In this document: positions 22,422-33,069 of the stretch, piece after piece
Numbering within the stretch: position 1 is the stretch's first letter
How the letters are laid out: every line of letters begins with the position of its first letter
Origin: Choristoneura fumiferana
Lineage: Eukaryota > Arthropoda > Insecta > Lepidoptera > Tortricidae
Assembly (NCBI RefSeq): GCF_025370935.1
Contig: NC_133472.1
Coordinates: 5,429,541 to 5,493,540 of the forward strand
Length of the DNA stretch: 64,000 nucleotides
Direction: 5' to 3'
Program-made: the position numbers and the translations under genes
The notes under the pieces: generated by a model
The model's input: only the letters and a program-made list of their open reading frames with translations
What the model was told of the DNA's origin: nothing
The model's database searches: none

Positions 22422-23812
22422 CTGGAAAAGTAACCATTGTTTTTTTCTAACAAAATATACAGAGGCGGCATCACTATTTAAACGCTTAAAGTTCAATGAT
22501 TAGCTAAGTATATCAATGCTATCATACACTACTTAATGCTAATGTGAGTTTGTGTTGTCTCTTCATTAATTTTTATTTCATTTTGTACAACGTAAGAATA
22601 TTTTTTATTTCTACTGTAATCTGTGTACACTGATACATAATATATAGCTACGGATATATAACAGCATAAACATAACAAGATTTTGGAACAGTCTATATTA
22701 TTCCCCAAAACGATACTAAAACCACATAAAAAAAATTAACTCGTTATTCGGACAGGCTAAAGTGCCTTGCATTGTTTACCTTCTACTCGCGTTTACCATA
22801 CTTTTTACTAAAGTACTTACGTAAGAAAAAGTATAAAGTTTTATTTTTTCTCTAATTTTGTATGCTCGTGGCGTCTTCTTCTTACGATGTTCGCTACGCT
22901 CACGTCGTAACTTACACCACTCGCTATTTTTAACCCCTGTTATACAACCGTTGCATAAAATACTATTGCGCGCTTGTGTGTACCCTACCCACATAGTGAC
23001 GGATATTTTTTATCTGTGAAATGTGTGGATAATCCGTTTTTTTTAATTGGCGTCGCGCCATTTCATGCTCATGCAGCCACGATTCACTGGTCCTGTATAA
23101 AGACAAGAATTTTTAAACTAGGATGAGGGCACCATTCATAGACAGGAACCAATAATGGAATATTTTTTCCGCTAACCCAATATTAGGAAACGGACGCTAC
23201 TTTTTCTAAAACTAATAACACTTATGTGCAGATAACTGATGATCATAACTGGTAAAGTTCATGAATGGTGAGCTATAAGGCATTGAATCCTTGCTGTCCA
23301 TTACTGGATACTGTGCTTAACATGTCCATGATTGGTGCCGTCATCAAAAATATGAGCTAACTAACTTTGGTCTGTAGCTTTAGCTCGTTGAAGTGGCAAT
23401 GGGCAGGCCATATAGCACGGAGAACTGATGGTCGTTGATTGATTTGATTGATTGAGTTGGGGCCGAAAGGTTCTCGAGTGGAGACCGCGGATCGGCAAGC
23501 GCAGCGTAGGACCTCCACCAACGAGATGGACGGATGACCTGGTTAAAGTCGCGGGTTCACGGTGGATGCAAGCCGCTTCCAACCGAGGCAACTGGAGGTC
23601 TATGGGACAGGCCTATGTCCAACAGTGGACGTCCTATGGCTGATATGATGACGATGATGATGAACTTTGGTGGATACGGCAAGTCTCACCTTTATAGTAT
23701 CCATCAACGATTGCACTTTCTTCTCGTCCAGTTCGGGTATGAACGGCCGGATCAAAACCGATATTGGTATATCGTGAACCTCCTCCTTCCAGGCGCTGTG
23801 AACGCTCGACAT
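22212..23812 (-). CDS. Srx: Sulfiredoxin, two coding exons
   Basis: Reduces the Cys-sulfinic acid of over-oxidised 2-Cys peroxiredoxins using ATP. Exon 1 (23812-23690) encodes MSSVHSAWKEEVHDIPISVL through VQSLMDTIK with donor AAG|GTGAGA; exon 2 (22421-22212) follows acceptor TTCCAG|AGG in phase 0. The product is about 110 aa, against 137 for human SRXN1. It carries VPPIDVLWIKG, GGDYFYSFGGCHRYAAY with the catalytic Cys at about residue 72, and the family ending YLGSSTPDLK. The start at 23812 has the insect-like context CAAAAATG. An in-frame upstream ATG at 23866 would add 18 hydrophobic residues in a poorer context. The 1.27-kb intron holds a degraded LINE 3' end. An ATTAAA poly(A)-type word lies on the minus strand at 22024-22029. 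Confidence 0.93.
23379..23664 (+). pseudogene. Non-LTR retrotransposon 3' end inside the sulfiredoxin intron
   Basis: Conceptual reading LKWQWAGHIARRTDGR, a short TTGATT-rich insertion, then WGRKVLEWRPRIGKRSVG through NRGNWRSMGQAYVQQW, a stop and a GATGATGATGA tail. This is the familiar C-terminus of RT-encoding LINEs with short-repeat tails in Lepidoptera. It is 5' truncated and lies antisense to Srx. Confidence 0.75.
23690..23812 (-). CDS. Srx: Sulfiredoxin coding exon 1
   Basis: 41 codons ending exactly at a codon boundary before GTGAGACT. It contains the substrate-side IRPFIPELDEKKVQSLMDTI block typical of the N-terminal half. Open frame continues upstream to an ATG at 23866 (MVCLKLYFYIVLIF), which could be an alternative leader or simply open 5' UTR. 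Confidence 0.88.
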
Positions 23813-24689
23813 TTTTGCAGCTACGAATATTAAAACAATATAAAAATACAGTTTTAGACACACCATTATAATTCACATGGAATTATCTTTATTTTTTTTT
23901 TAATTCTTTTATATAGCGACTTGAATACTTAGTGCATGCCACGTTCCTACTTGTTATCGTATTGTAAAGATGCTTGTTGTGTTTGCCTGCTATTGGTTTA
24001 TACAGTTTTTATCATTTATGCTATAATATTATTGATTACAAGCTCCCATCCCGCGTGTTTTCTTCGGACACAGTGGTTTGGTCACAATGGTAGTGGTTGA
24101 ATGTTCGTCGTAAAATTTTAAAAGAGGCATTATATGTGGTGTGTATGTATATATGTATTTTACATGTAGTTTATTTGTCTTAATATGTATTCGTTTATTG
24201 ACTTCATTATTATGTATTAGTGTGTAGGTACCTATACAGTGTGTGGCCCAGAACCAGGGATAATACTCGTATTATATTAAAAGCAGAGGCTCATCAGGAT
24301 CATCATGGTCCCACTTAATTTAAATCAAAACTTAACTTTTGTTTTTTTCTAACAAGCTTAATCGTAAATTCAATGTACGCCATCCTAGAACCCAACTGAC
24401 GTCGCCTGTCACGCTACAAAAAATCAAAAATGTTGCTCTACATCGCTTCTTCAAATAAACTTTATAGGGTAATAAAAAGGAAAAACGAATCATTTTTAAA
24501 AATCTTTGTTCAGTTTGACGAAATACGATCTATGTTTTAATTATTTGCCCGTGTTACAGGCCACACTCGGTATATGTATGTATATTTATAATGCATTAAT
24601 TTACAAATTTCGGTTTTTTTTTTATCTTTTCATTGTAGGTACTCGTAGTGTCTACTTTTGTGTCTGATATCCTGTCAATCGTTCAAAGG

Positions 24690-24810
24690 TTAACTGGAAG
24701 AGATCCCTTTAAGGGATAAGTTCGCCTTTGTATATCTTGTTATCCTGTGTTATCTGTCATTTTCATGTATTTCTATGTACAATAAAGAGTTTTACAATAC
24801 AATACAGCAC
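24690..24810 (+). repeat. LINE-type 3' end
   Basis: GAAGAGATCCCTTTAAGGGA, TATCTTGTTATCCTGTGTTA, ATGTACAATAAAGAGTTTTA and a CAATACAATACAG tail. No coding remnant. Confidence 0.5.
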
Positions 24811-25395
24811 AATTATTTCAAAAAAATGCACCTCTTAGCAAACACCACATGATTTACGATTCAATACGTGTAAGTAATTTGCAATAATTTTACAAAATTC
24901 CTGAGACCGAATCGTACCTACTCGGGATTATTAGAGCAGGAGCTAAGGGAATTTGCTTATGCAAAATTAAGGGACCGCATTCTGTGAATAGTTTTGAACT
25001 CAGAAAAGCTTACAAATTATGATTCTGAATGTTGCCAGGAGGTCCGGTGGTCCATTTTTTATGCCCAAAGACATCATGTAAATGGACTGAAAAATGCTTT
25101 TAAACCATTTTAAAAATTATTTTTCTGACATTCCCATTTTTACAAGCTCAAATTCATTCAGATTCAGAATCATAATTTGCAAGCTTTTTTGAGTTCAAAA
25201 CTATCCACAGAATGCGGTCCTCTAATTTTGCATACACATCTCCCTCCAGGACCCGCTCTATATGGTCATTGTGTCACTGCAGTCCGAAGAGTCTCCCTGT
25301 ATACATATAAGTACTGTAGTCTTTTCCAAAGAGTTGGTAAAGAGAGACAAGTTTGTATACAGGCTGGAAACGATGTGATCTCACTCGATTATTTC

Positions 25396-26147
25396 TAGAG
25401 ATGTGCCGACTAGTCGGTAAAGCCGACTATCCGGCCACTATCGTAGTCGGCGACTAGTCGGCAAAAAGGGCCGACTATCCGGCTTCTTACTTTGTACGTA
25501 TATTTCAATAAAATATTTATTTTCATGTATACAAAGAGGGGGAATTACATTACATAAAAACCTTAAGCTGATCATTCTTGTAGTATTTACTGTTTTTCTT
25601 GCCCATACGAGAAATTATATTTTGGCATTAGTTATACCTACTTGACTTTACGGGAATCTTTGTCTAATTGCTCAAAAAATCCATACACGAGACTTTCTTT
25701 TTGACATCATCATGTCAGCCGAAAGACGTCCACTGCTCAGCTGGACATAGGCCTCCCCCAAGGCTCTTCTCTCAGACCAGTCTTGTGCTTTCTGCACACT
25801 GCTACTTTAGTTTCGCAATTCTTCGGGCTATGTCGGTAACCTTAGTTCTACTGCACATATCATCATTTCGGATTCTATTCCGCAGAGAAACCCTGAGCAT
25901 AGCCCTCTCTCTCTCTCTCGTAGTCTACAAATGCAAGGCAAAGGGGGAGGTTATACTCTTCGGTCTTCTGTATAACCTGCCGCAACGCATTTATGTGGTC
26001 AACAAATCAGCTGGTTAACAAAGCGTCACGGAAATCCCCGAACTTGTGATCGGCTTGGCCGACTAGTCGGCCGATTAGTCGGCTTCTTTACAACCGACTA
26101 ATCGGCTAGTCGGCTAGTCGGCCAAAGTCATGATCGGCACATCACTA
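25396..26147. mobile_element. Non-autonomous hAT-type element with GCCGACTAGTCGGC repeats
   Basis: Ends TAGAGATGTGCCGA / TCGGCACATCACTA, with a perfect 8-bp duplication ATTATTTC (25388-25395, 26148-26155). Subterminal zones (25405-25485, 26050-26125) are packed with ACTAGTCGG words. The interior contains an antisense LINE tail (about 25700-25765, GTCCACTGCT-AGCTGGACATAGG) and no transposase. Confidence 0.85.
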
Positions 26148-26266
26148 ATTATTTCTAAACTATACAAGATATCGAAAAACTGGTTCAGTAACTGGTCCAT
26201 CCTGAAAGTTCTTCACAGTGTACGTGACGTCCACTAACGACATTGGATACAAGCAGCTTAGAGTTA

Positions 26267-27029
26267 GGGTTGCCAGATACAGGCATTTCATTTACGGGAC
26301 AATTTGAGGGTTATGAATTGTATCGGTACCAATACAAGCACAAAACCAATCATTTGCTTCAACTTGACAAAATCATTAAAATTGGTCGTTTTAAAAAAGT
26401 GAGTCCAGGTTTTGTCATTTGGCAAGTCTTTTGGAAGGAAAGGACCTCAAAAACAGTTCTTGGGCATGTGAATTCTGAATACCTACAGGCCGTCAATGTT
26501 AACCGCAGCTTCAATTTTTCATATGGAAGGAAATACTGCTCTCGTAGCTTATTAAAAAAAAAACTAATATTATAAGCAGTCGAAATCCGGGGCATTAAAG
26601 TGTAATTCCTGGACACGGGACAAGACATGTAATACGGTATTTGACTATTTTGTATATGTTTTATAAATAAAAAATTCACAATGCCTGTTATCGAATAGAG
26701 AAACAATTTTTAAGCTACCTTTACAAATAACAAAGTTATAATGGTTTGAAATTCAAGATTAGACAAAGAAAGATATACTGGCATGTGACGTCACACGCCA
26801 CTACCGCCATACTTGCTGCATAGAAAAAAGCGTTTGAGAAAGAGATAGGTATACAGATATTCAAAAAATCACTATAAATCCAATTTTCAACCGATTTAAA
26901 TTTTCTCTTCGTTAAACACTATCTGTATAAGTATAATATTTTCAAAATAATATTAAGTAAGGCAAATTAAGGAGTTGTCAAGTACCGTATTCCGGGACAA
27001 TCCCGGATGTCCCGGCCATCTGGCAACCC
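26267..27029. mobile_element. GGGTTGCCAGAT element nested in a LINE 3' end
   Basis: Ends GGGTTGCCAGAT / ATCTGGCAACCC flanked by TA. The sequences just outside (GGATACAAGCAGCTTAGAGT on the left; ACTGGAGTGGAGGTCTATTT then CAACAGTGGAC on the right) join to a LINE C-terminus like that at 23379-23664. The element therefore interrupted an older LINE tail and was later invaded by another MITE. Confidence 0.7.
26631..26991. mobile_element. AATACGGTATTTGAC MITE, copy 2, nested
   Basis: 361 bp, ends AATACGGTATTTGAC / GTCAAGTACCGTATT, with the core containing the palindromic TGACGTCA. It lies inside the GGGTTGCCAGAT element at 26267-27029. Confidence 0.85.
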
Positions 27030-27112
27030 TAACTGGAGTGGAGGTCTATTTGGGAGGCCCATGTTCAACAGTGGACGTGATGCGACTGATATATAATGAT
27101 GATTATGATGAT
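27030..27112 (+). pseudogene. LINE 3' end, right half of an interrupted copy
   Basis: Encodes a degenerate W-x-x-A-H-V-Q-Q-W-T-like end and a GATGATTATGATGAT tail. The left part lies just before 26267. Confidence 0.6.
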
Positions 27113-27344
27113 TTCAAATTTCGCCTGTTATTAAAAATCACGTAGATAATATCTACGTCATTTCATTTAGGTTATCTAGTTCGAATTAATCCAATAACGC
27201 TGCTTGTAGGTAAAAGTATAGGTAGTAAAAACAACCGAAAGTCACCTTGTTATTGTCGCTCGGCGATAATACCAAATAAAATTAACGCTTGATTACAAAC
27301 TTGCATGTTGACCCCTTCTTGAGTGTACATTTCATTAATTCGGT

Positions 27345-27640
27345 GCGGTTTTTTTTTCTATTTTTAGGGTTCCTTTTTTATTTGACTGGATGGCAAACGA
27401 GCGTGGGTCTCCTGATGGTAAGAGATCACCACGCCCATAAACATCTTCAACACCAGGGGTATTGCAGATGCGTTGCCAACCTAAAGGCCTAAGATAGGAT
27501 TACAAGTGCCAGTAATTTCACCGGCTGGCTTACTCTCCACGCCGAAACACAAAAGTGCAAGCACTGCTGCTTCACGGCAGGATTAGCGAGCAAGATGTTG
27601 CTACGCACAAGGCCCTACCACTGCGTCCCTCCGTACGTCA
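27345..27640 (+). repeat. Interspersed repeat (GACTGGATGGCAAACGAGC)
   Basis: TTTGACTGGATGGCAAACGA, GGTCTCCTGATGGTAAGAGA, TGCAGATGCGTTGCCAACCT and a TTCACGGCAGGATTAGCGAG end. Fragments recur at 9415-9470 and, inverted and diverged, near 34165-34265. Likely a LINE-derived 3' segment. Confidence 0.5.
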
Positions 27641-27774
27641 AAAGGAAAAAATGGAACCATAGGATGACTTTGTTGTCTGTCTGTCTTTCCGTGTGTAAAT
27701 ACCCTATGACTCAGGAACGCGTGGAGGTAGCAAGCCTTTTAGCAAGTTGGAATTAATCTGCTAAATTTCATCAT

Positions 27775-27880
27775 CCCAGCCTATATACGTCCCAGTGCTG
27801 GGCACAGGCCTCCTCTCAGAACAAGAGGGCTTGGGCTATAGTTCACACGCGGGCCCAGTGCGGGGCCGAACCCACTACCT
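27775..27880 (-). mobile_element. SINE fragment, 3' part only
   Basis: The tail and distal body of the same SINE family (CAGCCTATATACGTCCCAGT ... GGGCCCAGTGCGG). The tRNA-like head is missing and the left junction is abrupt. Confidence 0.75.
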
Positions 27881-28007
27881 GCTAAACTTAAAATAGTGAA
27901 AAAAAAACATACTTCTAAAGTGAACGCAATCAAAAGACAGTGTCATTTATTATTGTGTAGTGTAGATATTTGTATAAATCTTTCTCATTCTGTCACGCTT
28001 AAAGCTG

Positions 28008-28738
28008 TTTCCCACTTGTCGGATGTCGGGCCCGGACTTTAACCGGATGTTCCAGTGGCAGAACATTTTACATGAAGCTATTTGCACTTGCCCGAGACGA
28101 TATTCTATACAAGGTATTAATTAAATAACTGAAAACCCAGAAAGTACTCACTTAGTTTGCTCAAAATCGAGAGTAGAATCGATTACTTACACTTGGTCTT
28201 AAATCAGGTTGTGTTTGTGTTTTTAAATCCCTTTTTTATTGTGCCCAGTCAAAAAGTTACTACTGCAACAGGCGCCAAGTTGCATACTATTTCGATAATT
28301 TAATACTGGCTGTTTTGCTATCACTGTGTGATATGTTTGTGATTTAATTTTCTTCTAAAAACGTCAAAGCGCAAAGACTGACAAAAACCCAAAAACCTCA
28401 GACACAAACAAATCACGAACTGACTTAGTAAAATACACCAATATCTTTAAAATAGAACAATGAGGGCGCTGTCATCGTTCATCCACCATTACCTCTCATA
28501 TTTCGTTTTTTTTTTACCGTACAACGGCAAAAACTACTAGACACTGGCAAAACAGAGCCATATTTTTTTAAAGAAGAAGATCTTTAAAATAATGAAGATA
28601 TTCAAAAATAAATTCAATCAATTTACTTATTTAGAAAAAATATATTTTTCGGGTGTCTGAGATTTTCAGTTATTTAATTAACACCTTGAAGAAATGACTG
28701 ACACACTAAACGGATCCGACACCCGACAAGTGGGAATC
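28008..28738. mobile_element. Foldback element TTCCCACTTGTCGG with a nested element
   Basis: The outer arms TTCCCACTTGTCGGATGTCGG (left, 28008-) and the complement of the CCGACACCCGACAAGTGGGAA-type right end (to about 28738) enclose a second inverted-repeat element (28106-28690, ends AAGGTATTAATTAAATAACT / AGTTATTTAATTAACACCTT). The inner element holds a CATCCACCATTACCTCTC repeat shared with 18540-18670. Confidence 0.65.
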
Positions 28739-29145
28739 GAGGTCTTAGATGGCACACCACACCCCAGCACAAGACCTACTTCAATCCCAATAATAGTTGA
28801 AACCAGCATGTTCATCATCAATCATCCTTAACCATTAGCTGCATGATTTAATATTTTCCGTCGAAAATATGAGAAGTTGTTAGAAAACACCCTTTTAATA
28901 ATGAGAAAAATATTTAAAAAATCAGGGCAAAAGTTTAATTTTCATTTTATTTTTTAACGCTGTGCTGTAATTTTTGATACCTACTCCATTACTCCATGCA
29001 AATTGTAGTCAAAATTGTATTCTGCTTACAAAATATATTATAATATAATATTCCCATAATCTTTTTATGCAGTTAGTCACCCGACGACGTTCACAAAACC
29101 GCACTGGTGAATTAATTTTGTGCACCGTTTTGATGTAAGAAACAT

Positions 29146-29165
29146 ATATATATATATATATATAT
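29146..29165. repeat. (TA)n microsatellite
   Basis: About ten TA units just before the local duplication split by the hAT element. Confidence 0.9.
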
Positions 29166-29439
29166 GTGTCGATGATTTTTACCTACCTACTAATTGAAAG
29201 AGGAACATGCAGTATATACAAGGTGTCGATGATTCTTACTAGAGATGCAACGGATATCCGGCCAGTATCCGGTATCCGGCCTATCCAGCCACTATTTTAG
29301 GCTACTACTATTCGGCCGAAAACCGGATAGTTGCGTACTATCCGGCCGGATACCGGATGGTAAAAAACTTATAGTTATTATTAAAAACTGGTATTTATTT
29401 ATGAATTTATCAATTATTGACATGAGTTTATTATTATAA

Positions 29440-29707
29440 GGGGCTGATTCACCACCTATTGATTAATTTTAACTGACGGATAAATGTGATAACGTGTCGC
29501 GTCTATTCAAACAAAACAAACAGAAACGACATCATAAACCCCCTCGCAAAAAAAACGGGCACCTATGGTTTTTGTATTTCATGTGTATGAAAGCTTACTT
29601 TCTAAGCTTCAATGCCTAATAATCTGAAAAACCATAGGTGCCCGTTTTTTTGCAAAGGGGTTTATTTATCTGTCCGTTAAAATTAATCAAAAAAGTGAAA
29701 CAGCCCC
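29440..29707. mobile_element. Harbinger-type MITE nested in the hAT element
   Basis: Ends GGGGCTGATTCACC / GTGAAACAGCCCC flanked by TAA on both sides (29437-29439, 29708-29710). Same family as 10701-10841 and 57790-57930. Its own middle is interrupted by another foldback (29537-29662). Confidence 0.75.
29537..29662. mobile_element. Innermost foldback element
   Basis: Arms of about 37 bp (AACCCCCTCGC, an A-run, CGGGCACCTATGGTTTTT) are inverted at the right end. TA flanks both sides (29535-29536, 29663-29664), as for Tc1/mariner-type MITEs. It is the third level of nesting. Confidence 0.75.
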
Positions 29708-30551
29708 TAAGTTAATTAATTATACGTAAAACTAGGCAGAATATCCGCCGGTCGGATATCCGGCTATCCGGCCAACGATCCCGCCAAATATCCGGTATCC
29801 GGCCAAACCACTATCCGTTTCATCTCTAATTCTTACCTACCTACTAATTGAAACTGTCTCCGTACCTGGCCTAATCAACCTTTTAATGTATTCTGCCCCG
29901 TAATTCAAGTAAGTACACTTGGCTAGAAAAATGTTTGCAATGTATACTATTAAGTAACACACTTACAAGATGAGCCATGAAGAAATTTCCTTAAAACTTT
30001 CACAACTTCTAACTTATAGTGGATTTGTACCCCATCAAATCATACATTTAATAGGTAACGCAGGATACGTTACCATGCATGGCAACAAAAAGTTGATTGA
30101 CCCACCAACCAGTTGTTTAACCCCACAAAGTGCAATGTGGTTTAGATACTTTTGTATTTGAAGCCGTAACAAAACCGCTATAAACCTACGTCAAGGTTGC
30201 AAGCACCATATCTGGATATAACGTCATACTACCAGTATTACTGCACACGTACATATGTACGTACAGGTTGAACCTTATGTACACTGCGTACTGTCTGCCC
30301 TATTTAATAATTTTAGAAAGCTTCTTGACTGGTTTTTAATTAATTCATGGCAAGTACAAGTACGTAGGTACACTCGAACTAACTGAATCGTGACCACAGA
30401 TATCGTGACCCACTGTAGCACCATTTCGTAGAAAAAGTCATAGTACCTAACATCGCATTGCTTGACAAGGAAATTTGTTATTACTTATGACATGACACTT
30501 ACTGTGAGAATGTTCTGCGGCGTGTCAGGAATCAAATGATTCGACTGTAGG

Positions 30552-30671
30552 TACAGTCACCAGCATCTGCCACAGCGGAGCGTGCAAAAATATCTGGCAC
30601 GTCCTTCCGTCAGAGTCGTATCAGATATTCATGCACGCTTGTTATGTCAGATATTGGTGCTGGTGACTGTA
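30552..30671. mobile_element. TACAGTCACCAGCA MITE (mariner-type), copy 2
   Basis: Ends TACAGTCACCAGCA / TGCTGGTGACTGTA with TA at the borders. The body includes GCCACAGCGGAGCGTGCAAA. Other copies: 1316-1412 (3' truncated), 32322-32456, 59074-59205 (inverted). Confidence 0.8.
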
Positions 30672-31111
30672 CATTACATAGGATAGGTAGGTACTATGCA
30701 AAAATGCTGTAGGTATTTTTTGTGTATGTCTAGTAGCTTCCCACGGGCGTACGTGGGTTGAACCCCCAATTCAAACCCCGAAATGTTACATTACTGCAAT
30801 TTTCTGCCGTCAGAGTGCAGCACTAGGTACCATAAAACCATAAACAGTTTTTTGAGTAAGTATCTTAAATGCCATAATAATCATATTTTTTTTGGAAATA
30901 TCGTTACTATCGATGTAAATTGTATCATGTTATTTTGTTACTAATAAATCTAATTATCATGATTTCTATAGGTACTCACTCTTTGGTCATGGCTGATCTG
31001 TCATGGCGACAAAATATAAAGAGAACTGACGTTGTCAATGTCATGGAGGTTTGCGCTAGTGTCGCCCCATGCGCAGAGCTTTGCCTTTTTCTGCCTTTTT
31101 TATTTTCTTTG

Positions 31112-31247
31112 TACAGTCGAGTTCATAAACTTGTGAGCAAAAATTTGATCAAAAATATCTGAACACGCCGCTACGCCGTTAACAATAGAGTCGTGTTCAG
31201 ATATTTTTTATTAAATTTTTGCTCACAAGTTTATGAAATCGACTGTA
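31112..31247. mobile_element. Mariner-type foldback MITE (TACAGTCGAGTTCATAAACT)
   Basis: 136 bp, almost perfect arms of about 50 bp (TACAGTCGAGTTCATAAACT, then TGTGAGCAAAAATTTGAT), with a centre of CGCCGCTACGCCGTTAACAA. TA borders. Confidence 0.8.
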
Positions 31248-31905
31248 CACCGCAGGCGCCCCCTTCCCCGATATTCACTTGACTACGCCCGTCTACCTCA
31301 CCTATTTAATTAAAATGGCGCCAAACTCCATTAAATATGTACTTTCATAGAGTTAAATAAATCGGCAAATACGCGTTATATAAGTACCTACGTTGGTAGA
31401 TAGATATAATATAAGGTTTGGGCTTGTCTTTTTATTGAATATTTATAAGTTTCGTTAGCGCGTCCAAACAAGGTCAATATTATTTACTTCATTCAGTAGT
31501 GTAGGAACGAATAATAAATGGCCCCGCCTCCGAAATATTCTTGGACTAGACAATTAAAAAAACATTTGTGCATTGCGTATTAACTTCTGAAAATTGAAAG
31601 ATATGGCAACTTGCGCCAGCGGTGTAATGCGTGTGGTAAGATAAACACGCTCAATGATTTAACCATGACTCAAATATACTAGAGATCCGTACTACAACTT
31701 TTGTCCAAGAGGTACATGATCGAAATGGCTTATTAAAATCCAATTTTGCTGTTAACATTGAAACTAAGCTAATTTATCATACAATCATAAAAATGCAATA
31801 TTCTAATCCACAGATAAACATCAGCACAGATACGATAACAATTGGTGCGACATGAAAAAAAAAGGTTAAAAGAAAAAAGGTTTACTTAAGCATTTTCTGA
31901 CTTAC

Positions 31906-32074
31906 AGTTTTTTACTGCGGCAACAGAAGTTGTTAAACTACAAATATTTCGTAACATGTGATTTATTTCAATATATCCGTGTGCCTCGTCCGACTGACAG
32001 GATAGAACTGACTGCTGTGCTGTCTGTGCAAGCAACTGACGACTGACTGACGTCCGCTCCAACAAGGACAAGTT
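31906..32074 (-). CDS. Candidate internal exon, 169 nt, unknown protein
   Basis: On the minus strand an acceptor (TTTATTATCAG) opens 56 codons plus one base, ending at a consensus donor AACT|GTAAGTCAG. The peptide includes LLERTSVSRQLLAQTAQQSV and continues ...DEAHGYIEINHMLRNICSLTT. It is helix-rich and looks coding. No repeat family in the window matches it. Neighbouring exons were not found; they would lie elsewhere on the minus strand. Function unknown. Confidence 0.4.
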
Positions 32075-32321
32075 CTGATAATAAATACGCTATTTACCTG
32101 TTACTTTAGTTCCCCACGAATTTTCTATCACATTTAAAACAAGCTTAATCGTATTCATTGATAAACATTGGATGGGTGGGATGTTTATCAACAACTTTAC
32201 CTCGGCTGGATTGGATATTATATAATTTGTTTGTTGAATTATGTATCTAATTACTTAATTAGATAACTGCAATCTCTAATCCAGCAATAACGTAGCGTAT
32301 ACTATACTATAGGTACCCAAG

Positions 32322-32456
32322 TACAGTCACCAGCATTAATATGTGCCACAGCGGAGCGTGCAATAATATATGAAACGTCCTTCCAGCCCTAGAAATAGAG
32401 TCGTATCAGATATTTATGCACGCTTGTTGTGTCAGATATTGGTGCTGGTGACTGTA
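32322..32456. mobile_element. TACAGTCACCAGCA MITE, copy 3
   Basis: 135 bp with both ends intact. The body retains the GTCCTTCCAGCCCTAGAAAT stretch that copy 2 has lost. Confidence 0.8.
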
Positions 32457-32616
32457 CTACATTTTTTACTTTTATCTTTAAACGGCTCACTTTGTAATAA
32501 GTATTGAGATTAGATGCTGAGAACTGGTTTAGGTAAAAGTCTAAAAGTACCTACCTACTATACTACTAAAAGTATATATATATCAAGTAGTGTCCGAGTT
32601 TCGGTTTCGGTTTCGG

Positions 32617-32752
32617 CCAGCAGCACTACGAAACTCGAACCTCGAAGTTCGTATCGTACCGTCCCTCTCGCTCTCGCATTAAATAGTGTAAGTGTCAGAG
32701 GGACCGCACGACACGAAATCGAGTTTCGGTTGAGAGTTTCGTAGTAGCCCTT
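32617..32752. mobile_element. GGGCTACTACGAAATTCG hairpin MITE, copy 8
   Basis: CAGCACTACGAAACTCGAAC ... GAGTTTCGTAGTAGCCCTTC. It is preceded by a TTTCGG triplet run. Confidence 0.75.
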
Positions 32753-33069
32753 CGACCTAAAAATCATGTTTCGCCCAAAAAACAGCCGAACCTTTCGGCC
32801 TCTCCGAAACCACAGTGTAACAAAATGTATGTGTAGTTCTTAGACTTTGCCGAAAGTTACATCGTAACATTACGTTAATACTATTATATTCTGAGATCGT
32901 AGGTAAGTACTTTTGCGTGGCAATCGTTCGGGTGCGCTCGACTCAACACGGCTGGCAATATAGTGTCGCTCGCCAGACTCCGCCGGCCGCAGAATCATTT
33001 TAAATTTAAAATTACAAATGATCTAATATTTTGTGTCACCATCTCCGGGTCTATTAGGAGGGCAGTATT

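Larger units (their letters stand above)
29240..29828. mobile_element. Non-autonomous hAT-type element with GGATATCCGG repeats, carrying two nested insertions
   Basis: Ends TAGAGATGCAACGGATA / TATCCGTTTCATCTCTA, with a perfect 8-bp duplication ATTCTTAC (29232-29239, 29829-29836). Subterminal zones are dense in ATCCGGCC-type words. The reconstructed target matches a neighbouring sequence at 29166-29201 almost exactly, i.e. the insertion split one unit of a local duplication. Two further elements are nested inside. Confidence 0.88.

Noticed and set aside
25668..26018. 116-codon frame inside the hAT-type element as a transposase
   Set aside because: It runs through an antisense LINE tail and low-complexity CTCTCT; there are no hAT transposase motifs.
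26359..26706. 115-codon minus-strand and 110-codon plus-strand frames at the same place
   Set aside because: Both run across nested MITE sequence and overlap each other; neither resembles a protein family.
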